Below are positions 56,923 through 64,000 of a DNA stretch of 64,000 bases, piece after piece. This stretch comes from RGIG7450 sp045648785 (lineage in GTDB: Bacteria > Bacillota > Clostridia > RUG12999). Numbering within the stretch: the first letter of the stretch is position 1; each line of letters begins with the position of its first letter. The notes under the pieces are model-generated. The model saw only the letters and a program-made list of their open reading frames with translations, was not told the DNA's origin and searched no databases. Location: assembly GCA_045648785.1 (NCBI GenBank), contig JAZROP010000018.1, positions 4,531 to 68,530 of the forward strand, in the 5' to 3' direction. Made by a program: the position numbers and the translations under genes.

Positions 56923-58193
56923 CAGTAAACAAAATCAAATTCGATGTCATACATTCTGACAGTATCATTTTCCTGAATACCTTTTTCTTCAAGAGCCGCA
57001 ATTATCCCCTTGCGTTTGAGCGCTGTCTGGAAATGCTGAACCGATTCGTTATCATCAAAGTTTGTGGAGTCTATGAGATATTCAATATATCCGCCCTCCA
57101 CAACATATACACCATTTTCCACAGTAACTGTAAAGTCATCCGTTTTATTATCCACCTCAGGAACAACTTCTATCACATCATAAAGCGGTTCTTTGGGAAT
57201 ATTTTCAAGCTCGCGGTAAACATATTTCATAAGGTCTGCAACGCCGCTGCCGGTAGCTGCAGAAATTTCAAACACCGGATAACCGCGCTTTTTCATTTCA
57301 GCTATAAACTCATCCTTAATCTCGCCATTCATTCCAAGGTCAGTTTTGTTAGCAACAACAATCTGCTTTCTCTCTGCAAGCTTTTCGCTGTGTTTTTTCA
57401 GCTCTGTATTTATAGTGTCAAAATCCTCTATGGGGTTTCTGCCCTCAATTGAGCAGGCGTCCACCACATGAATAAGAAGTCTTGTTCTTTCAACATGGCG
57501 GAGAAACGCATGCCCGAGGCCTACACCCTCGCTCGCCCCCTCGATAAGTCCAGGGATATCCGCTATTACAAAGCTTGCGCCCTCACCAATTTTAACAACG
57601 CCAAGGTTTGGAACAAGCGTAGTAAAATGATAATCTGCAATTTTGGGCTGAGCATCGCTAACTTTGGATAAAAGTGTTGATTTACCCACATTAGGAAATC
57701 CTAAAAGACCTACATCCGCAAGAAGCTTAAGCTCTAAAACAACCTCAAGTTCCTGCCCTTTAAGCCCGGGTTTTGCAAATTTGGGAACCTGACGAGTAGG
57801 AGTTGCAAAATGAACATTGCCAAAACCGCCACTACCACCTTTTGCAGCAACAAATTCTTCTCCGTCATAGGTTAGGTCAGCAATAACGCCTCCCGTTGCT
57901 GCATTTTTTATAACAGTGCCGCACGGTACCTTAATTACAATATCTTCTCCGTTTTTTCCACGACATTTTGCAGGTCTGCCATCCTCACCGTTTTGTGCTT
58001 TATATTTTCTTTTATATCTGAAATCCATAAGTGTTGCAAGCTGAGCGTCTGCACGGAAAACCACATTGCCGCCCTTTCCGCCGTCACCGCCGTCAGGACC
58101 GCCCGCCGCCACATATTTTTCCCTGTGAAAAGATACATGACCGTTGCCGCCTTTGCCTGCTTCAATGTAAATTTTTGCTGAATCTACAAACAT
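56922..58193 (-). CDS. obg: Obg GTPase
   Basis: A 423-residue Obg. Residues 1-158 are the glycine-rich Obg fold (EAGKGGNGHVSFHREKYVAAG). The G domain near 160-335 has GFPNVGKSTLL, DIPGLIEGAS and NKTDLG, and the C-terminal OCT domain covers about 345-423. Obg acts in large-subunit assembly, stringent response and Bacillus sporulation onset. First gene of the nine-gene minus run down to tsaD. Confidence 0.97.
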   Translation of the reverse strand: MFVDSAKIYIEAGKGGNGHVSFHREKYVAAGGPDGGDGGKGGNVVFRADAQLATLMDFRYKRKYKAQNGEDGRPAKCRGKNGEDIVIKVPCGTVIKNAATGGVIADLTYDGEEFVAAKGGSGGFGNVHFATPTRQVPKFAKPGLKGQELEVVLELKLLADVGLLGFPNVGKSTLLSKVSDAQPKIADYHFTTLVPNLGVVKIGEGASFVIADIPGLIEGASEGVGLGHAFLRHVERTRLLIHVVDACSIEGRNPIEDFDTINTELKKHSEKLAERKQIVVANKTDLGMNGEIKDEFIAEMKKRGYPVFEISAATGSGVADLMKYVYRELENIPKEPLYDVIEVVPEVDNKTDDFTVTVENGVYVVEGGYIEYLIDSTNFDDNESVQHFQTALKRKGIIAALEEKGIQENDTVRMYDIEFDFVY

Positions 58194-58390
58194 ATGTGTC
58201 CATAGCCTTTCTTTTATATTGGTAAAAATGCATATTTTATCCCATTTTCCTTATAATTTTATCATTTTTAAGCAAATAATAATATATGCAATTTACACAT
58301 AAATTATGGTCTGTTTTTGTATGGTTTTATTAATATTTTCTTTTCACTAAACTTCCTGCCTTCAAACGAAATAATCTATATTACCTCAAA

Positions 58391-58417
58391 AAACAAAGAA
58401 AATCAAAGAAAAATAAA
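58391..58417 (+). repeat. Tandem A-rich repeat resembling a degenerate CtsR site
   Basis: AACAAAGAAAATCAAAGAAA shows two ACAAAG/TCAAAG heptads with CtsR-box spacing but without the G of GTCAAA. It lies about 90 bases upstream of the good CtsR box. It could be a weak second operator or only AT-rich sequence. The rest of the gap 58194-58445 shows no gene. Confidence 0.3.
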
Positions 58418-58448
58418 TCTATTTTCAAAATTAAACCTATTTTAAACT

Positions 58449-58477
58449 TTGAAAATTTACCAATTTATGGCTATAAT
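58449..58477 (+). promoter_or_regulatory. Promoter of ctsR-mcsA-mcsB-clpC
   Basis: TTGAAA (58449-58454) and TATAAT (58472-58477), spacer 17. The CtsR operator follows at 58487-58504. Confidence 0.8.
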
Positions 58478-58486
58478 TTAGACAAA

Positions 58487-58504
58487 GGTCAAAGTTAGTC
58501 AAAG
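58487..58504 (+). promoter_or_regulatory. CtsR operator
   Basis: GGTCAAAGTTAGTCAAAG fits the CtsR direct-repeat consensus (GGTCAAAnAnnGTCAAA with one difference). It lies at the transcription start, where a bound CtsR dimer would block transcription. Heat or protein stress inactivates CtsR and opens the operon, so CtsR autoregulates here. Confidence 0.85.
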
Positions 58505-58521
58505 TCGAAAAAGGGAGAAAG

Positions 58522-58971
58522 ATGATGAATATTTCCGATATTATAGAAGCTTTTATAAATGACCGTCTCAAAGACGAGGATGGTCGCACCGAGATTAGGC
58601 GTAACGAACTTGCCGAACATCTCGGGTGCGTTCCGTCGCAGATTAATTATGTTATATCCACCCGGTTCACCACTGAGCGCGGATATACTGTCGAAAGTCG
58701 ACGGGGAGGCGGCGGATATATATCCATAAAAAAAGTTGTTTATCCGACAGATAATACCATTATGCATGTGGTTAATTCCATTGGAAAAAGCATTGATTTT
58801 GACTCGGCAAAGGCAATAATCCGCAATCTGTGGGAATATGATGTTATAACCCGCCGAGAAGCGGAAATAATGATGTCTGTACTTACCGATCGCGTTATTC
58901 CTCTCCCTCGTGATCAGCGCGGACTTCTCCGCGCAAGACTTTTTAAAAATATGCTTATGCAGCTGAATTAG
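58522..58971 (+). CDS. ctsR: CtsR transcriptional repressor
   Basis: A 149-residue class III heat-shock repressor. The N-terminal winged HTH has RRNELAEHLGCVPSQINYVI near residues 26-45 and the wing RRGGGGYI near 66-73. The C-terminal half is the dimer and McsB-target domain. ATG at 58522 follows GGGAG. Followed by mcsA, mcsB and clpC, the standard order. Confidence 0.96.
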   Translation: MMNISDIIEAFINDRLKDEDGRTEIRRNELAEHLGCVPSQINYVISTRFTTERGYTVESRRGGGGYISIKKVVYPTDNTIMHVVNSIGKSIDFDSAKAIIRNLWEYDVITRREAEIMMSVLTDRVIPLPRDQRGLLRARLFKNMLMQLN

Positions 58972-58983
58972 GAGTGTGATATT

Positions 58984-59475
58984 ATGATTTGTCCAAGATG
59001 TTTAAAACGCGAGGCAAGTGTTCATATTTCGCGTAATATAAATGGAAAAAAAGAAGAATTTACAGTTTGCGAAAAATGTGCCAGAGAAATGGGTTTTTTC
59101 GGAAACAATGATTTACTTTTTAACATCAGTGATTTTATGAGTGGTCTAATGGGTAAAGGCATAAGCCCCGCCCTGTCCGAAGAAAAAATTTGTCCTTCTT
59201 GTGGCATGAGCATTGGCGAGCTTGCCAAAACCTCAAAACTTGGTTGCAGCAAATGTTATGAGTTTTTCGATAGCTATCTTGAACCCGTAATGAAGCGTAT
59301 CCACGGAAACACGCGTCATGTGGGAAAATTGCCCCAAAACGCGGACGAAAACTTTAAAAAAGAGCGTCAGCTTTCTTCTTTGAAGGAAGAACTTAAATCT
59401 GCCGTCGCCCGTGAAGACTATGAACAGGCGGCTCTGCTTCGGGATAAAATAAAGGAAATGGAGAGTGAAAAATAA
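58984..59475 (+). CDS. mcsA: McsA, activator of the McsB arginine kinase
   Basis: A 163-residue protein with zinc-binding cysteine pairs (CPRC near 3-6, CEKC near 32-35, CPSC near 77-80, CSKC near 97-100) and a C-terminal UVR helical hairpin (LKEELKSAVAREDYEQAALL). McsA binds and activates McsB. It overlaps mcsB by 1 base. Confidence 0.94.
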   Translation: MICPRCLKREASVHISRNINGKKEEFTVCEKCAREMGFFGNNDLLFNISDFMSGLMGKGISPALSEEKICPSCGMSIGELAKTSKLGCSKCYEFFDSYLEPVMKRIHGNTRHVGKLPQNADENFKKERQLSSLKEELKSAVAREDYEQAALLRDKIKEMESEK

Positions 59476-60476
59476 TGTGGTATGAATCCTGCGGAAAAGA
59501 TACCGATGTTGTTATAAGCACCCGTATCCGTCTGGCTCGAAATCTCTCTGATAAACCTTTCCCCGGCAAAATGTCTGCCGAGGAAGCAAATGAAATTATA
59601 GCAAAAACAAAAAAAGCTCTGCAAGGCGAAAAACTTGATTTTATCAATGTCTCCTCCGCTCAACCGCTTTATAATACTATTCTTCTCGAAGACCACCTTG
59701 TAAGCAGCGAGCTTATATCTTCTAAAAATCCCTGCGGTGTATTTGTTGGTGAAAATTTAAGTATTATGGTGAATGAGGAGGACCATCTCCGTATTCAATA
59801 TATTATGGGCGGCTATGACCTCGAAAAAGCTTATGAGGAAATATCCGCAGCAGATTTAGCTCTTGAAAAGGAGCTTTCCTACGCTTTCAGCGAAAAATAC
59901 GGGTATCTTACAAAATGTCCTACCAATGCTGGCACAGGCATGAGAGCTTCTGTGATGTTACATCTGCCTGCGCTGACCATTTCCGAAAATATTAACACCA
60001 TTATAAACGCCGTAAGCAAGCTTGGGGTTACCGTCCGCGGAATGTATGGCGAAAACAGTAGCGCAAACGCTTATATATATCAGGTGTCAAACCAGCTCAC
60101 TCTGGGTATTTCCGAGGAAGAAACCTTAAAAAAGCTCCGTGATGTGGTAGATATGATTATCGAAAAGGAACGCCATATTTGCAAAACCCTGTATGACAAT
60201 AATCCCATCGCTTTCAGCGACAAGGTTTTCCGTGCCTTTGGCACACTATCAAATGCTTATACAATGAGTACACAAGAGTTCATGAGCCTTATTCCTTATG
60301 TTAAAATGGGTGTGTGTGCAGGACTTTTTGAAAACTTAAATGCTGCGGGACTCAACAAGCTCATAATAACCATGCAACCGGCTCATGTTACAAAACTTAT
60401 TGATGATGACAATATTCGTCGGCGTGACGAAACCCGCGCCGCTCTGCTTCGAGATTTTTTCAAAGAAAAGAGGTAA
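59475..60476 (+). CDS. mcsB: McsB protein-arginine kinase
   Basis: A 333-residue phosphagen-kinase-fold enzyme. VVISTRIRLARNLSDKPFPG is at the N-terminus; VNEEDHLRIQ near 95-104 is the conserved catalytic stretch; CPTNAGTGMRASVMLHLPAL near 153-172 carries the active cysteine. McsB phosphorylates arginines on CtsR and misfolded proteins, marking them for ClpCP. The start is ATG at 59475. Confidence 0.96.
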   Translation: MWYESCGKDTDVVISTRIRLARNLSDKPFPGKMSAEEANEIIAKTKKALQGEKLDFINVSSAQPLYNTILLEDHLVSSELISSKNPCGVFVGENLSIMVNEEDHLRIQYIMGGYDLEKAYEEISAADLALEKELSYAFSEKYGYLTKCPTNAGTGMRASVMLHLPALTISENINTIINAVSKLGVTVRGMYGENSSANAYIYQVSNQLTLGISEEETLKKLRDVVDMIIEKERHICKTLYDNNPIAFSDKVFRAFGTLSNAYTMSTQEFMSLIPYVKMGVCAGLFENLNAAGLNKLIITMQPAHVTKLIDDDNIRRRDETRAALLRDFFKEKR

Positions 60477-60482
60477 AATATT

Positions 60483-62921
60483 ATGGAAATAAACGGTTTT
60501 AAACTTACTGAACGCGCCGCTATCGCCATTCGTTATGCTCAGGAAGGTGCAATAGAATTAGGTGGCGGTGTTGTGGGCACAGAACACCTGCTTTTAGGTC
60601 TTGTCCGCGCCGGCGACGGCATTGCAGCCAAGGCACTTGAATCTCGCGGTGTCACATATGAGGAAATCCATGATGCGCTTGCAAAATATTACAATTCCGC
60701 ACCCGAAACCGGCGGAAATGTGCAGTTTACTCCCCGAACAAAAAATGTGCTTGAGCTAAGCGTAATTCAGGCTCGCAAGCTTGGTAATAACTATATTGGT
60801 ACCGAGCATATTCTGCTTGCAATTCTTGCAGAGGGCGAAGGGCTTGCCATCAGATTACTTGCTGAATTCGGGATTGATCCGGCAGATTTATATGCCTACA
60901 TTATAAAGTCACTTGCCGACGAAAATCCTTTTTCCTCCAAAGGGACTGCAACCGCTTCAGGAAAATCAACTCCCGAGCTTAATAAATTCGGACGCGACCT
61001 GACAGAGCTTGCTAAAGCAGGAAAAATCGACCCGGTAATTGGCAGAAGCGAGGAAATTGACCGTGTTGTACAGATTTTGAGTCGCCGCACAAAAAACAAC
61101 CCCTGTCTTATAGGCGAACCCGGTGTTGGTAAAACGGCGGTCGCTGAAGGACTTGCTCAGCATATTATAAACGGTAATGTGCCCGAAATTCTAAAAAACA
61201 AGCGCCTATTCGCACTTGACCTTTCTTCAATGCTTGCCGGAGCAAAATACCGAGGCGAGTTCGAAGAACGCCTTAAAAAGGCTATGGAAGAGGTTGTAAA
61301 AGCAGGTGATGTAATAATTTTTATTGATGAAATCCACACCATAATCGGAGCCGGTGCAGCCGAAGGTGCGATTGATGCCGCCAACATTTTAAAACCGGCA
61401 CTTGCCCGTGGCGAATTGCAGGTAATTGGTGCAACAACTTTGGACGAATACCGTAAACACATCGAAAAGGATGCGGCTTTAGAACGCCGTTTTCAGCCTG
61501 TAACCGTGGGCGAGCCCTCCGAAGAAGAGGCTGTTTTAATTCTCAAAGGAATTCGTGATAAGTACGAGGCACATCATAAGGTAACAATTACCGACGATGC
61601 AATAGAAACCGCAGTTTCCCTTTCAGTCCGCTACATCCCCGATCGTTTTCTGCCCGATAAGGCAATCGATTTAATTGATGAGGCAGCATCTGCTATGCGT
61701 ATGAAAGTGCTGACCGCACCACCCTCTCTTAAAGAGCTTGAGAACAAAATTGCGGCTACTGCCAAAGAAAAAGAGGCTGCAATTTCCATTCAGGATTACG
61801 AACGAGCTGCAAAACTACGCGATGAAGAAAATAAGCTGAAAAAACAGCTTGAGGAAGAAAAGAAAAGCTGGTCAGATGAAAACGGGGCTAAAAAATTGTC
61901 GATTGGCGCTGAGGAAATTGCTGAAAAAATTTCAAGTTGGACAAATATTCCCGTTCAGAAGTTAACCCAGGGGGACAGCGAACGGCTAAAAAACCTAGAA
62001 TCAGTTCTGCACGAAAGAGTGGTCGGTCAGGAAGAGGCTGTAAGCGCAGTTGCAAGGGCAATCCGCCGTGGTAGGGTGGGGCTCAAGGACCCCAAACGCC
62101 CCATCGGAAGTTTTATATTCCTAGGTCCAACCGGTGTTGGTAAAACTGAGCTTTCAAAAGCACTTGCCGAGGCGATGTTTGGCGACGAATCGGCTATGAT
62201 TCGGGTTGACATGTCTGAATATATGGAGAAACACTCGGTATCCCGACTTGTAGGCTCTCCTCCGGGATATGTCGGATATGACGAGGGCGGTCAGCTTACC
62301 GAAAAGGTAAGAAGAAAACCTTACTCTGTAATTTTATTTGACGAAATCGAAAAAGCTCACCCCGATGTATTTAATATCATGCTACAGATTATGGATGATG
62401 GAATTTTAACAGATTCTCAGGGCAGGCGTGTAGATTTCAGAAATACTGTTATTATAATGACCTCAAACATTGGCGCAAGGCTAATTACCGACACAGCCAA
62501 AACCTTTGGATTTGGCGCATCGGATGATGCAGAGGCTAATAATTATGAGAGAATTAAAGAAAATGTTTTAAGCGAGCTTAAAAAAGCGTTCAGGCCAGAA
62601 TTTATTAATCGTGTTGACGAAATTATAGTTTTTCATCAATTAAATAAAGAGCATATTGAAAACATTGCTGATATTATGCTGAAAGGCATGGTTAAACGAC
62701 TCAGCGCAAGCGGAATTTATGCTGAATATACGCCCGAACTTGTAAAATATGTAGCTGAAGCGGGGTTTGACACCGTTTACGGAGCAAGACCACTTAAAAG
62801 AGCAATTCAATCTAAGGTGGAAGATAAACTTGCCGAAGAAATGCTTGACAGTGCCGTTTCCGAAGGTGACAAAATTCTAATTGATTATAAAGATGAAAAA
62901 CTAACGGTTAATAAAATGTAA
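60483..62921 (+). CDS. clpC: ClpC, AAA+ unfoldase of the ClpCP protease
   Basis: An 812-residue ClpC. The double Clp-N domain spans about 1-145, including the phosphoarginine-binding sites. AAA1 has Walker A GEPGVGKTAV near 210-219; a UVR/M-domain coiled coil near 420-455 includes DYERAAKLRDEENKL; AAA2 has GPTGVGKTELSKA near 546-558. The C-terminal tail carries the usual ClpP-docking region. It is the last gene of the operon; a terminator follows after 3 bases. Confidence 0.97.
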   Translation: MEINGFKLTERAAIAIRYAQEGAIELGGGVVGTEHLLLGLVRAGDGIAAKALESRGVTYEEIHDALAKYYNSAPETGGNVQFTPRTKNVLELSVIQARKLGNNYIGTEHILLAILAEGEGLAIRLLAEFGIDPADLYAYIIKSLADENPFSSKGTATASGKSTPELNKFGRDLTELAKAGKIDPVIGRSEEIDRVVQILSRRTKNNPCLIGEPGVGKTAVAEGLAQHIINGNVPEILKNKRLFALDLSSMLAGAKYRGEFEERLKKAMEEVVKAGDVIIFIDEIHTIIGAGAAEGAIDAANILKPALARGELQVIGATTLDEYRKHIEKDAALERRFQPVTVGEPSEEEAVLILKGIRDKYEAHHKVTITDDAIETAVSLSVRYIPDRFLPDKAIDLIDEAASAMRMKVLTAPPSLKELENKIAATAKEKEAAISIQDYERAAKLRDEENKLKKQLEEEKKSWSDENGAKKLSIGAEEIAEKISSWTNIPVQKLTQGDSERLKNLESVLHERVVGQEEAVSAVARAIRRGRVGLKDPKRPIGSFIFLGPTGVGKTELSKALAEAMFGDESAMIRVDMSEYMEKHSVSRLVGSPPGYVGYDEGGQLTEKVRRKPYSVILFDEIEKAHPDVFNIMLQIMDDGILTDSQGRRVDFRNTVIIMTSNIGARLITDTAKTFGFGASDDAEANNYERIKENVLSELKKAFRPEFINRVDEIIVFHQLNKEHIENIADIMLKGMVKRLSASGIYAEYTPELVKYVAEAGFDTVYGARPLKRAIQSKVEDKLAEEMLDSAVSEGDKILIDYKDEKLTVNKM

Positions 62922-62924
62922 ATT

Positions 62925-62957
62925 AAAAAAAGACGGAAATTTATTCCGTCCTTTTTT
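62925..62957. terminator. Terminator of the ctsR operon (bidirectional)
   Basis: GACGGAA / TTCCGTC stem, loop of 5, with A and T runs on either side. The convergent bofA-like gene ends at 62956. Confidence 0.85.
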
Positions 62958-63207
62958 ATATAAAAAGTTTTAGTATAAATAGCATAATAAATCCGGGCAG
63001 TCCAAGAAATCCGCATATAAGGCAGGTTACACCATTTACGCCAATATTAATATTAAATGGGGCACCAAGAAAATTTACCAGAATCAGTGCAAGCATACCA
63101 AAAATACTGTTATAAAACAGTTTCCACACCTTTCCAAAATTTGAAAAAATAAGCCAGATACAAAGAAGAACCCCTATCAGCATTATTATAAATTCAAAAA
63201 CATTCAT
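62956..63207 (-). CDS. BofA-like pro-sigma-K-processing inhibitor family protein
   Basis: An 83-residue membrane protein with hydrophobic helices at about 4-22, 31-48 and 63-82. NSIFGMLALILVNFLG and INIGVNGVTCLICGFLGLPG are the BofA-family core. In Bacillus BofA holds the SpoIVFB protease inactive until sigma-K processing. ATG at 63207 follows GGGGGATGAG. Whether sigma-K processing of that type exists here is not shown. Confidence 0.85.
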   Translation of the reverse strand: MNVFEFIIMLIGVLLCIWLIFSNFGKVWKLFYNSIFGMLALILVNFLGAPFNINIGVNGVTCLICGFLGLPGFIMLFILKLFI

Positions 63208-63306
63208 ATCTCATCCCCCATAATATATTTTATTTTAGGAAAATGCGATATAGAACAAAAATGCTAGAACAGATACACACATCTCACACTAAAATATAAA
63301 GAAAAA

Positions 63307-63329
63307 AGAGACGCGTTAAACGCGTCTCT
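63307..63329 (-). terminator. Terminator of the terminal S-layer-like gene
   Basis: AGAGACGCGTT / AACGCGTCTCT stem on the minus strand with a one-base loop centre, followed by a T-rich run (TTTTTTC), 20 bases beyond the stop at 63350. Confidence 0.88.
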
Positions 63330-63349
63330 TAATTTATTAGGCTCAACAA

Positions 63350-64000
63350 TTATCTGTCGTTAGCGATTACTACGAATTCAGAAATTCTTGTACCAGCAGA
63401 AATCTTAGCGAATACCATGTCACCGTCAAATACTTCTGTAGGTGTTTCAACTACAGCGTCAAATACGATGTCAGAAGCTTCAGCTACCATAACTTTACCA
63501 GCAGCAGTTGTGAATGCGTCGTAAGATGTACCAAATGCTGTGGATGCGAAAGAGTAAACAGGAGCAGCGGAATCATCACTCTTAAGTGTGAGTTTGCCGT
63601 TCTTGAGTTCTTTAGCATAACCGAATACGAATTTGTATTCTGTACCGCTTACAGATTCTGTAGAAAGAACTGTTGTAGATGTGGAGTTACCGTCGATTGT
63701 AGAAAGTGCACCGTAAGAACCAGAAGTTGTTACATCACTTGCATCAACGAGAACGATTACATCGTGAGCTTCACCCTTAGCGTTGAGGTTGTAGAGAAGA
63801 ACGTCACCTTTTGCAAAGTTCCATTCGCCTAAACCATCACCGATTGTAAGAGCAGAACCGAGCTGTTCTTTAACAGATTTTGTGTTGTCTGTGTATGCAG
63901 CTTTCTTAACAACGGATGCAACATCTTCTGTGTTGAGGAAGAGTGTAGCTTCTTCGCCACCCTGGAGACCGCTGATGATGTAACCAGCTTCGCCAGCTTC
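63350..64000 (-). CDS. C-terminal end of a large, highly expressed surface protein (probably S-layer)
   Basis: The last 216 codons of a protein whose start lies beyond the window. It reads EAGEAGYIISGLQGGEEATL near the window edge and ends KISAGTRISEFVVIANDR. The sequence is rich in Thr, Ser, Val, Asp and Ala with beta-type repeats and few Cys or Trp, as in secreted surface proteins. Codon use is extremely biased (Asn almost always AAC, Ile mostly ATC, Leu mostly CTC/CTT), unlike its neighbours, a sign of very high expression. SLH domains, if present, would be at the N-terminus, outside the window. The CsaB pyruvyl transferase elsewhere supports an SLH-anchored S-layer. The S-layer call is an inference. 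Confidence 0.6.
   Translation of the reverse strand, partial: EAGEAGYIISGLQGGEEATLFLNTEDVASVVKKAAYTDNTKSVKEQLGSALTIGDGLGEWNFAKGDVLLYNLNAKGEAHDVIVLVDASDVTTSGSYGALSTIDGNSTSTTVLSTESVSGTEYKFVFGYAKELKNGKLTLKSDDSAAPVYSFASTAFGTSYDAFTTAAGKVMVAEASDIVFDAVVETPTEVFDGDMVFAKISAGTRISEFVVIANDR

Overview
The window reads as chromosomal core sequence of an endospore-forming, low-GC Gram-positive anaerobe of class Clostridia. The evidence is sigG, a gerS-like germination lipoprotein gene, a bofA-like gene, whiA, sepF, divIVA, Prp-processed L27, and the ctsR-mcsA-mcsB-clpC operon. A pectinase-like GH28 protein, a GH38 alpha-mannosidase, a CsaB pyruvyl transferase and a probable S-layer protein end suggest a gut or plant-glycan-associated Clostridia lineage. 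A relative of Monoglobus is a guess; no marker in the window settles it.

Layout. 1-5.5 kb: 5' part of a TetM/EF-G-like GTPase gene, a decayed glutamate-synthase-like oxidoreductase, then whiA-dnaE. 5.5-8.1 kb (minus): sigG with a sigma-F/G-type promoter, then a strong promoter, 24-residue leader ORF and long-stem terminator laid out like an attenuator, then a secreted papain-like protease and a membrane-anchored partner. 8.1-13.3 kb: an apparently leaderless DUF1836 gene, degV, an alpha/beta-hydrolase-like gene, mntP and a divergent EF-G paralog. 13.4-27.9 kb (minus): one long collinear run, miaB-ricA-like-mutS-mutL-miaA-hlyD-like-yggS-sepF-yggT-ylmH-divIVA-ileS-trmD, linking tRNA modification, mismatch repair, septum placement and translation.

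28-31.6 kb (plus): a GT4-CsaB fusion, ruvX, a DUF1292 gene, a probable 6S RNA and a small membrane protein. 31.6-39.4 kb (minus): metY, mazEF, gerS-like plus alr, nnr and a sodium symporter. 39.5-46.4 kb: a GH28-like gene directly behind the rpmA terminator, the L21-Prp-L27 operon, and a decaying glycan locus in which the alpha-mannosidase with a palindromic promoter is intact but the downstream MFS transporter and an upstream gene are broken. 46.4-58.2 kb: fhs preceded by a DnaA-box cluster, then obg-nadD-yqeK-lcp-rsfS-leuS-comEA-mnmE-tsaD (minus). 58.4-62.9 kb: the CtsR regulon operon. The window closes with a bofA-like gene and the 3' end of a strongly codon-biased, probably S-layer protein.

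The best candidate for something undescribed is the putative leader-peptide attenuator (about 6968-7175) controlling the protease and membrane-protein pair. Also worth attention are the DnaA boxes over the fhs promoter, the 34-bp operator on the alpha-mannosidase promoter, the repeated T-x-x-V-P motifs in the cytoplasmic tail of the LCP protein, and the EF-G paralog with NKMG in place of NKxD. No CRISPR array, tRNA, rRNA or insertion sequence was seen.
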